From NCBI GenBank assembly GCA_032622095.1, contig CP136068.1, positions 185,386,796 through 185,450,795 on the forward strand: a stretch of 64,000 nucleotides of DNA, given 5' to 3'. Positions 34,810 through 44,700 of the stretch are shown here, piece after piece. The notes beneath the pieces are model-generated. The model had not been told where the DNA came from. It was given only the letters and a program-made list of their open reading frames with translations, and ran no database searches. Each line of letters opens with the position of its first letter. The stretch's first letter is position 1. Source of the DNA: Siphonodentalium dalli. Taxonomy: Eukaryota; Mollusca; Scaphopoda; Gadilida; Siphonodentaliidae. Both the position numbers and the translations under genes were made by a program.

Positions 34810-36005
34810 GTAATAAATGCTCTTTATTATTTCCATATCAGGAATACAGTAACAAACAAGACAGCAGTAAAATAAATGGGGACAAAAAGTTAGTGTAATC
34901 ATGTATGAAATTTCCAACTGTTAAAATTCTTTATAACAGTTGTGACTCCCACCCCCTCAAAATACCTCCATCATTCGATCCCCGTCCCCATCATAATGGG
35001 GACAATAATTACTAGTTGGGATACCAGGCAATGGTAACCATGTATTTTAACCTTTATGTTGTAGTGTAATAATGTATGAAATTTCCAACTACATGTGCAT
35101 TAACTTTTTTTTACAAAAGTTGTGAATCATACACACTCAAAATCTAACTTCCACCCCCACCCCACTACACTGTCCCTTCCACTTAAAAACATTCTGGAGA
35201 TCAAGTTGGCCACAGGTGTTCAGTTATTTTATACCATGACTCCCTATTGTACTGTGTACAAACATGCTATATAATATATTTGTGCTGTACACCCTACTGT
35301 GTGTGAACAGGAGTCCGACCGTGGGTAACACGTTTCTACTGTGGGTAACACGTTTTAATGGCATTTCAATGGTTAAAGTTTATACCCATAGTAGAACTAC
35401 ATCCGAGTTGACCTTTCATTAACCTTCCATGACCTCGATCAAAATCACTCTATTTTTAAAATGTAGCGCCTCGCGATGAAAACAATTTGATACTTTCGAT
35501 TCAATTGAATATTATACTCACTAATGCGATAAAAACGAACAGTTATTTCCGTGGAAATCACATCCAGATCAACAAATTGAACATATATTTCAAGAAATAG
35601 ACGTAAAAAACTCGAACAACAAACGGTGGATTTCAAAATGACTTTCGTGGTTTCCTGTTCACTGTACGGCGGAGAAAAAAAAGTTCCCGCAATGTGTTAT
35701 ATTTATATTCATTAAATTCGTATTCCCATATATATATTCATGTTGTTTATTTATGGCGGTTTCATCATGATTACAGTTTATTGTGAATTGGCTACAATGA
35801 TACCATATTCGTACAATTGAATGTTGACCTAATTCAATGTATCAATACGCCTGATCAGCTGTGATAGTGTACGTCGATGTACGGCCAAGTGTGGGGAACA
35901 CAACGGGGATGATTGTGAATGGTGCGACAGAATCATCTTAATTTAAGTGGGTTTATTTCGATTTCATAGCAGTTGTTGCTCCTGTACCGGTCATGGTATA
36001 AACAA
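34810..36005. other. Non-coding part of the insertion
   Basis: At 35290-35405 there is a copy of the CTACTGTGGGTAACACG / TATACCCATAGTAGAACTAC repeat also seen at 17850-17990. Two blocks sharing GTGTAATCATGTATGAAATT-like sequence occur near 34895 and 35065. Otherwise nothing is identified. Confidence 0.5.
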
Positions 36006-36147
36006 AATACACACGTAGTGTTTCTGAATACCAAATTTACACCACTCGTGGGATTGATGATTTACCACACTCGCTAAAGCTCGTGTGGTAAACCATCAAT
36101 CCCACTCGTGGTGTAAATTTGGTATTCAGAAACACTACGTGTGTATT
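36006..36147. repeat. 142-bp near-perfect palindrome
   Basis: Arms 36006-36070 and 36083-36147 match at 64 of 65 positions (AATACACACGTAGTG ... CACTACGTGTGTATT), with a 12-bp loop. Its inner phrase (ACCACTCGTGG...) is related to the outer flanks of the element at 22.0-22.5 kb, so this is another foldback family member. Confidence 0.85.
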
Positions 36148-37105
36148 CTATATATACCCCACGTGTCTTGGACTGTTGCCAAATTCACAGTGCTCCATTA
36201 GAGGGCCTGCTTGGACTGTTGCCAAATTCACAATGTTAACTGCAGAGAGGTTGTATGTTATTGGAGACGTTCTAATATGACAATAGGCTGGCCTAATTAA
36301 CGAACCATGCACAGCTAAATACACACAAGCAACTTTTAATCTTCAAATAGATACAATTGTCGGCCTCCAAAATTCAATATACTTTCTTATATACAAACAA
36401 ACATTGAACTCATACCATTGTTTCACTTAACCAAAATAGCGAATTTCCCCAAAAGAACGCATATAGACTGCGCATGCAGAAAATAAAAGATGGCCGTTAC
36501 TACAAAAAAAACAGACATGCGCACTCCAATTAAAATTACCCATAATTCAGTTCACTACACCAGGGGCTCCCAACAGGTTATACAATGTTTTCAGGCTATC
36601 AGATTATTTATATTTTCGACTTTAAGTTTACAATTTGAGCCTGTCCTCACTCTATCGATACGATTTATCATAAACATATTATACACCAGTGGCGTTAACT
36701 TTACAACTTCGGCATCTACGTGATTATATCGGTACGATTCAGTAAGGTACGAACAATCTCCATAAAATACAGCAGGGGCTCCCAATAGGTTATTCCCATT
36801 TATTATGGGCTCCCAATAGGTTATACAATATTTTCAGGCTATCAGATTATTTATATTTTCAACAACATATTATTACACCGGTGACTTTAAGTTTACAATT
36901 TGAGCCTGTCCTGACTCTATCGATAGGATTTATCATATTTTCATAAACGTATTATACACCGCTGGCGTTAACTTTACAATTTCGGCATCTACGTGATTAT
37001 ATCGGTACGATTGAGTAAGGTACAAACAATCTCCAAGAATACATTCGCCCTGTACTCCATGCGATATAAAAAAACCAAATGCAAGTAACACCACACTAGG
37101 TGGCG
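36148..37105 (+). repeat. Right part of the insertion with ~240-bp direct repeats
   Basis: GGGCTCCCAACAGGTTATAC...TTCAGGCTATCAGATTATTT at ~36564 returns at ~36803, followed in both by TTTAAGTTTACAATTTGAGC, CTCTATCGATA and GGCGTTAACTTTACAA. The end region (ACATTCGCCCTGT..., GGTGGCG|TAA) resembles 34745-34809, marking the family's 3' terminus. Confidence 0.7.
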
Positions 37106-38288
37106 TAATGATGTGCAGCATTACCTTTGGCAAAACGTAAGTTGGTTGTTGTTAACATGTCCAACGCTTGAAGATCAAACTCCGTATCATCTGACAGACC
37201 GACTTCTTCGTAATTCATGATCCACTTGTAATATAATAGTATGACACATACGACTGCCACATTCGACTTTCCAAACTACGTAGGATCTTGGCCGCACATC
37301 TGCGAGATGGTTTGGTTTTTGTAAAAACGGGTCACCGGTTAATCACGTGCATACTATTATATTACAAGTATATAATGAATTACGAAGAAGTCGGTCTGTC
37401 AGACAATAAGGAGTTTCATGGGACCAGTCCGTGTTGTTTCGCACGGCGATCGTTGCATGTTAATCACGTTGTTGGGTGTGGCTAACGGGCTATTGTGTCC
37501 AGTCGCGGCCAGCGCACGGATTCTTCGACTCGATTGATTCTGGTGAAGAACAATTATTGTGCTCTAACCAGGGATGTGGCTAGCGGGTCTCCGCTGGGGG
37601 GGGGGGATGTCCACCTTGGGAATTTCCAACTGCACCCCCCCCCTTGAGTCGGAATCACACCAACACAACTTTTTGCTTAATTCCATTTGCACCCCCCCCC
37701 CCTTGTACCTCATGCTCAGGCCTAATTTCCTATATATTCATAAGCCATGCTTCTATTTTCCCAGTATGAGAACATTAAGATATTTTAACCTGAAAATTGT
37801 CCCCAAAAAAAAACAACTAGTGATCTAATTCCAGACAAATGCCCACAGCTACCGACAACAGACCAGGAAACACCGGGCCGACCATGGTTGTTTGGCCCGG
37901 TGTGAGAAAATTTTGAAAACCATACAAGAAAATCGCAAATCCTAGCATCTAGACTGGCCTCAACTGAAGCTTTCCTAGTGTTGGAAATTTCAAACCTCAT
38001 GCTCCCCCTCAGGTTGGAAAATTCTTCAACTGATGACCATTTATGTCTACAAGTTTGACCAAATGTAGTAAAATATTGTTTTGCTAAACTAATTAGCAGT
38101 TTTGTATTGGCCATGTGGATGGGGCAATGACACACCGGGCCGACCATGATTCGGCCCGGTGTGCGAAAATTTTGAAATCTGAACAAGAAAATCGCAAAAT
38201 CCTAACATCTAGACTAGCCTCAAGCCTTCCTACTGTTGGAAATTTCAAACCCTACACCCCCACTTAGGTTGGAAAATTTCCATCTGAT
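37106..38288 (+). repeat. Segment B of the tandem duplication (first copy)
   Basis: Matches 39937-41123 at an offset of 2,831-2,835 bp, with differences only in G/C homopolymer length. It contains a ~60-bp inverted pair (37187-37248 and ~37349-37412), a candidate exon on the minus strand and the left part of the hAT-like element. It stops at 38288, inside that element, where the second copy of segment A begins (2-bp GA microhomology). Confidence 0.9.
37125..37218 (-). CDS. Possible first exon or exon fragment, product unknown
   Basis: On the minus strand an ATG at 37218 opens 31 codons (starting MNYEEVGLSDDTEFDLQAL, acidic, then DMLTTTNLRFAK) that end at a donor-like AAAG|GTAATG. A further in-frame ATG lies upstream. 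An inverted partial copy of the same ATG region occurs on the plus strand at ~37370-37415, where the peptide diverges after GLSD. The repetition suggests that the fragment was captured in an inverted repeat. No domain is recognised; it could equally be random sequence. Confidence 0.25.
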
Positions 38289-38290
38289 GA
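37569..38290 (+). mobile_element. hAT-like element, truncated copy
   Basis: Same left end as the complete element at 40400 (GCTCTAAC|CAGGGATGTGGCTAG), including two GC-rich hairpins (CACCGGGCCGACCAT...GGCCCGGTGTG). The right ~400 bp are missing because the duplication breakpoint cuts it at 38288-38290. Confidence 0.8.
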
Positions 38291-39939
38291 ACCCCCTCCA
38301 TACTTAGTTCAACGATGTGTGAGGAGGAGGCTAGGAGCATATATATATTATAACATGCGGACATGTGGAATGCATGTTGGCAGCATACATGATTCGCGGG
38401 CGGAGAATGTTTGTTCTTCTGGACGTGTATGCATCCGCGTGTTTAGACTTCGTGTTGCATCGCGAATCGCCGCAAAGAAGATCCGCCATTGAATATAAGC
38501 CGACAAATAAAGAGTACATATGGGACCGCGGCGTTTTCTGAATAGAAGGCATACTTGTGGATGACTCTCGCGTCTTCTTGTAATCTATATGGCAACCAAG
38601 CTCTGAAACATCACACCAAAGTTCGTTTCGGTTGTTGATCCGTTCCGTCCACAAATAAATGCTGACTTTTAGATTACCTGCACTCGGATGACATTATACC
38701 GAAAATCACTGAACAATAGTCATAACCGTACATTGTGGACGCGGATCCGGACATTATGGACACCACAATCCGGAAAATTCTATCACACAAGGACATTATT
38801 CTGAAGACCACGGAAATAAGTATTGTATGCATTATTATTATTATTAGAGTACAATCCCATAGTTAAAATCGTCCCCTGGTTTTTGGTAAAGCACACCAAT
38901 TCCCAAGGCTGGCGAATGAATATATAGTTCAGTGATTATCCCATTACATATAAATATATAGGTTAAACTGGCGTGGTCACTCAACCGTACGCTCCCTTGA
39001 TCCCTAATTCATTTCCAAATGATCCTATAATATACATACAATTGTATATCTTATAATTGAGCACAGTTATTCTATATAATATACCAACGTCCACGCTGCT
39101 TCCAGACAGAGCAGAATGTTATTTTAATGACTAATTTGGGTGGGCAATAAGACAGCCAATTCATGGATATGCCCTCTCCAGGCAAGGAACACTCAGCCCA
39201 TCTGGTGGATAGTTATCCCAGATGGGTTAGCATAGATTTTGTTGTTTTTTTCTCTTTTAATCTGTATGAACCTTATTATCTTCACTATTATTTTGTGCAT
39301 ATTTTGTTTGAGTTGCACTTTGTCAATAAATCTCTCTCCCATTGTTAGGCACACACAACGTATAACAGACAAATCGCACGGGCGTTTCTACAAGCCCATG
39401 TGCATGGCCTCTGGTATAATAATTGAAGTTACTGTGAAACAATCGTGCGACTTGTTTGCCATGAGTGGCGTGTGTCGAACAATGGGATATAACTCAACTA
39501 TTATTTTACCAGTCTTGAGAATTGGTGTGCTTTACAAATACAGTATACAATATATATACATCAACAGGGCGAGTGGAAGGGTGGCCATAGTAACACATAT
39601 ATATTATTTATTAACTGGTAGAATAACTACATTTATTATAATTGTTCCACAGAACTAATCCAGTTCCGAAAATATTCACAGGTACTCAGGACAACTAATG
39701 ACCACCAAACGAATTAACATTCACATTTAGAACCACAGAATAGTGATATATCCAATAATCCAACTGAATAACCACTTCACTATATTTGGTGGACATTTGA
39801 ATACACACTTTGGGAATTATATTGTCCGCATATCCGAGATAACGAATAACACAACTTGTATCTGGAAAATCTGGAGGAACCAATGGACTGGTAGTAATTT
39901 CGAAACAGATTTCTTGTAACAGCGTTTGTCATATAATAA
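38289..39939 (+). repeat. Segment A, second copy (empty site at its end)
   Basis: Same sequence as 31604-33254. At 39937-39939 it passes directly through a single TAA into segment B, showing the pre-insertion state of the 3,854-bp element. Confidence 0.9.
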
Positions 39940-41123
39940 TGATGTGCAGCATTACCTTTGGCAAAACGTAAGTTGGTTGTTGTTAACATGTCCAACGCTT
40001 GAAGATCAAACTCCGTATCATCTGACAGACCGACTTCTTCGTAATTCATGATCCACTTGTAATATAATAGTATGACACATACGACTGCCACATTCGACTT
40101 TCCAAACTACGTAGGATCTTGGCCGCACATCTGCGAGATGGTTTGGTTTTTGTAAAAACGGGTCACCGGTTAATCACGTGCATACTATTATATTACAAGT
40201 ATATAATGAATTACGAAGAAGTCGGTCTGTCAGACAATAAGGAGTTTCATGGGACCAGTCCGTGTTGTTTCGCACGGCGATCGTTGCATGTTAATCACGT
40301 TGTTGGGTGTGGCTAACGGGCTATTGTGTCCAGTCGCGGCCAGCGCACGGATTCTTCGACTCGATTGATTCTGGTGAAGAACAATTATTGTGCTCTAACC
40401 AGGGATGTGGCTAGCGGGTCTCCGCTGGGGGGGGGGGGGGGATGTCCACCTTGGGAATTTCCAACTGCACCCCCCCCCCCCTTGAGTCGGAATCACACCA
40501 ACACAACTTTTTGCTTAATTCCATTTGCACCCCCCCCTTGTACCTCATGCTCAGGCCTAATTTCCTATATATTCATAAGCCATGCTTCTATTTTCCCAGT
40601 ATGAGAACATTAAGATATTTTAACCTGAAAATTGTCCCCAAAAAAAAACAACTAGTGATCTAATTCCAGACAAATGCCCACAGCTACCGACAACAGACCA
40701 GGAAACACCGGGCCGACCATGGTTGTTTGGCCCGGTGTGAGAAAATTTTGAAAACCATACAAGAAAATCGCAAATCCTAGCATCTAGACTGGCCTCAACT
40801 GAAGCTTTCCTAGTGTTGGAAATTTCAAACCTCATGCTCCCCCTCAGGTTGGAAAATTCTTCAACTGATGACCATTTATGTCTACAAGTTTGACCAAATG
40901 TAGTAAAATATTGTTTTGCTAAACTAATTAGCAGTTTTGTATTGGCCATGTGGATGGGGCAATGACACACCGGGCCGACCATGATTCGGCCCGGTGTGCG
41001 AAAATTTTGAAATCTGAACAAGAAAATCGCAAAATCCTAACATCTAGACTAGCCTCAAGCCTTCCTACTGTTGGAAATTTCAAACCCTACACCCCCACTT
41101 AGGTTGGAAAATTTCCATCTGAT
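39940..41123 (+). repeat. Segment B, second copy
   Basis: Same sequence as 37109-38288 apart from homopolymer length. The minus-strand exon candidate recurs at 39956-40049; its frame stays open across the A/B junction for 103 codons only because the junction is fused here. Confidence 0.9.
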
Positions 41124-41526
41124 GACAATTCCAATGACAATGTTGACCAATTGTATGACAATATTGTTTTCTTAAATTAACTAGAAGTTTTTGACTGGCC
41201 ACGGGGGAGGGACCAGGACACAAGCTTTCCAAGTGTTGGAAATTTCCAACCTGTCACCCCCTAAGGTTGGAAAATTTCCAATGATGACCATTTCTGTCAA
41301 AAATTTTGACAAAAAATAGGAACATATGCAAATATTGGTCGAAAAACAATAAATTCCCCCCAATAAATTGTTTTATAATCAAACTACAAGAACATTTTCA
41401 ACATATTGTTGGTGTGAAATTTCGTTGTGGCAGGTATGAAATTTCCAACTATTGAAAATATAGCTCTCTGCTGGGGGGGGGGGGGGGGTGAGACACCCCC
41501 CACACCCCCCTCTAGCCACATCCCTG
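40400..41526 (+). mobile_element. hAT-like non-autonomous element, complete
   Basis: Ends CAGGGATGTGGCTAG ... CTAGCCACATCCCTG are flanked by an 8-bp direct duplication GCTCTAAC (40392-40399 and 41527-41534). A CAGGG terminus plus 8-bp duplication fits the hAT superfamily. The 1,127-bp interior has G and C runs next to both ends, repeated 'GTTGGAAATTTCAAACC' phrases and the two GGGCCGACCAT hairpins, but no transposase. Confidence 0.85.
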
Positions 41527-41749
41527 GCTCTAACCCTTACTTAGAGCACAATCCCATTGTTGCAATCGTTCCCTGATTTTTGGTAGCCCACCAATTCCCA
41601 TGGCTGGCGAAGGCAAAAAAGTTCAGTGATTATACCATTGTTAGGTACATGCAACTTCGACTCGATTGATTCTGGAAAAGAACAATTCTTGTGCTCTAAA
41701 CTCTTACTTACAAATTTGCTAATCTATTCCGTGTAGGATTGTCTAGGAT
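41527..41749. repeat. Dispersed repeat fragment before the satellite
   Basis: TTAGAGCACAATCCCATTGT, CCACCAATTCCCATGGCTGG and CTCGATTGATTCTGG resemble 32155-32275 and 37520-37568. The last ~30 bp (GTCTAGGATTGTGATTGGTG) grade into the 20-bp satellite. Confidence 0.6.
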
Positions 41750-44700
41750 TGTGATTGGTGAGTGGTGATTTACGTTTGTGAGTGTCGATTTACGTTTGTG
41801 AGTGGTGATTTACGCTCGTGAGTGATGATTTACGTTTGTGAGTGTGGATTTACGTTTGTGAGTGGTGATTTACGTTTGTGAGTGGGGATTTACGTTTGTG
41901 AGCGGGGATTTACGTTTGTGAGAGGGATTTACGTCTGTGAGTGTGGATTTACGTTTCTGAGTGGTGATTTACGTTTGTGAGTGGGGATTTACGTTTGTGA
42001 GCGGGGATTTACGTTTGTGAGAGGGATTTACGTTTGTGAGTGATGATTTACGTTTGTGAGTGATGATTTACGTTGGTGAGTGATGATTTACGTTTGTGAG
42101 TGGGGATTTACGTTGGTGAGTGATGATTTACGTTGGTGAGTGGGGATTTACGTTTGTGAGTGGGGATTTACGTTTGTGAGTGATGATTTACGTTGGTGAG
42201 TGATGATTTACGTTTGTGAGTGGGGATTTACGTTGGTGAGTGATGATTTACGTTGGTGAGTGGGGATTTACGTTTGTGAGTGATGATTTACGTTTGTGAG
42301 TGGTGATTTACGTTTTTGAGTAGTGATTTACGTTTGTGAGTGGTGATTTACGTTTGTGAGTGATGATTTACGTTTATGAGTGGTTTATGAGTGGTGATTT
42401 ACGTTTATGAGTGGTGATTTACGTTTGTGAGAGATGATTTACGTTTGTGAGTGTGGATTTACGTTTGTGAGTGGTGATTTACGTTTGTGAGTGATGATTT
42501 ACGTTTGTGAGCGGGGATTTACGTTTTTGAGTAATGATTTACTTTTGTGAGCGGGGATTTACGTTTGTGAGTGATGATTTACGTTTGTGAGTGATGATTT
42601 ACGTTTGTGAGTGGGGTTTACGTTTATGAGCGGGGATTTACGTTTGTGAGCGGGGATTTACGTTTGTGAGTGATGATTAACCTTTTGGTGAGTGATGATT
42701 TACGTGTGAGTGATGATTTACGTTTGTGAGCGGGGATTTACGTTTGTGAGTGGGGATTTACGTTTGTGAGTGATGATTTACGTTTGTGAGCGGGGATTTA
42801 CGTTTGTGAGCGGGGATTTACGTTTGTGAGCGGGGATTTACGTTTGTGAGTGGGGATTTACTTTTGTGAGCGGGGATTTACGTTTGTGAGTGATGATTTA
42901 CGTTTGTGAGCGGGGATTTACGTTGGTGAGTGGGGATTTACGTTTGTGAGCGGAGATTTACGTTGGTGAGTGATGATTTACGTTTGTGAGTGGGGATTTA
43001 CGTTTGTGAGCGGGGATTTACGTTTGTGAGTGGGGATTTATGTTTGTGAGCGGGGATTACGTTTGTGAGTGGGGATTTACGTTTGTGAGCGGGGATTTGC
43101 GTTTGTGAGTGGGGATTTACGTTTGTGAGCGGGGATTACGTTTGTGAGTGGGGATTTACGTTTGTGAGTGGGGATTTACGTTTATGAGCGGGGATTTACG
43201 TTTGTGAGCGGGATTTACGTTTGTGAGTGGGGATTACGTTTGTGAGTGGGGATTTACGTTTGTGAGCGGGGATTTACGTTTGTGAGCGAGGATTTACGTT
43301 TGTGAGTTGGGATTACGTTTGTGAGTGGGCATTTACATTTGTGAGTGGGGATTTACGTTTGTGAGTGGGGATTTACGTTTGTGGGCGGGGATTTACGTTT
43401 GTGAGTGGGGATTTACGTTTGTGAGCGGAGATTACGTTTGTGAGTGGGGATTTACGTTTGTGAGTGGGGATTTACGTTTGTGAGCGGGGATTTACGTTTG
43501 TGAGCGAGGATTTACGTTTGTGAATGATGATTTACGTTTGTGAGTGGGGATTTACGTTTGTGAGTGATGATTTACGTTTGTGAGTGATGATTTACATTTG
43601 TGAGCGGGGATTTACGTTTGTGAGCGGGAATTTACGTTTGTGAGTGATGATTTACGTTTGTGAGCGGGGATTTACGTTTGTGGGTGGGGATTTACGTTTG
43701 TGAGTGATGATTTACGTTTGTGAGTGGGGATTTACGTTTGTGAGTGATGATTTACGTTTGTGAGTGATGATTTACGTGTGAGTGGGGATATACGTTGGTG
43801 AGTGATGATTTACGTTGGTGAGTGATGATTTACGTTTGTGAGTGGGGATATACGTTTGTGAGTGGGGATTACGTTTGTGAGTGGGGATTTACGTTTGTGA
43901 GTGGGGATTTACGTATGTGAGTGGGGATTTACGTTTGTGAGTGGGGATTTACGTTTGTGAGTGGGGATTACGTTTGTGAGCGGGGATTACGTTGGTGAGT
44001 GGGGATTACGTTTGTGAGCGGGATTTACGTTTGTGAGTGGGGATTTACGTTTGTGAGTGGGATTTACGTTTGTGAGCGGGATTACGTTTATGAGCGGGAT
44101 TTACGTTTGTGAGTGGGTTGTGAGCGGGGATTACGTTTGTGAGCGGGATTTACGTTTGTGAGCGGGGATTACGTTTGTGAGTGGGGATTTACGTTTGTGA
44201 GCGGGGATTTACGTTTGTGAGTGGGGATTACGTTTGTGAGCGGGGATTTACGTTTGTGAGTGGGGATTACGTTTGTGAGCGGGGATTTACGTTTGTGAGT
44301 GGTGGATTACGTTTGTGAGTGATGATTTACGTTTGTGAGTGATGATTTACGCGTGAGTGGGGATATACGTTGGTGAGTGATGATTTACGTTGGTGAGTGA
44401 TGATTTACGTTTGTGAGTGGGGATTAGCGTTTGTGAGTGGGGATTACGTTTGTGAGTGGGGATCTACGTTTGTGAGTGGGGATTTACGTTTGTGAGTGGG
44501 GATTTACGTTTGTGAGTGGGGATTTACTTTTGTGAGTGGGGAATTACGTTTGTGAGTGGGGATTACGTTTGTGAGCGGGGATTACGTTGGTGAGTGGGGA
44601 TTACGTTTGTGAGCGGGATTTACGTTTGTGAGTGGGGATTTACGTTTGTGAGCGGGATTTACGTTTGTGAGTGGGGATTACGTTTGTGAGTGGGGATTTA

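Larger units (their letters stand above)
33255..37108 (+). mobile_element. 3,854-bp insertion present in one copy only
   Basis: It is bounded by TAA at 33252-33254 and 37106-37108; the matching site in the second copy has a single TAA (39937-39939). The left end ACAAGAAAACCATAGTCAGA is the common start of a dispersed family; the right end CACCACACTAGGTGGCG matches ACACCACAGGTGGCG|TAA at ~34809. The insertion is therefore probably composite: one full ~1.55 kb element (33255-34809) plus a second block ending at 37105. A three-base TAA duplication would fit PIF/Harbinger, but no terminal inverted repeat is visible, so the class is open. No transposase frame is seen. Confidence 0.75.

Noticed and set aside
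33255-37108. Helitron assignment for the 3,854-bp insertion
   Set aside because: No CTRR-type 3' end after the small CCAC...GTGG stem, and the flanks show a TAA duplication instead of an A|T insertion.
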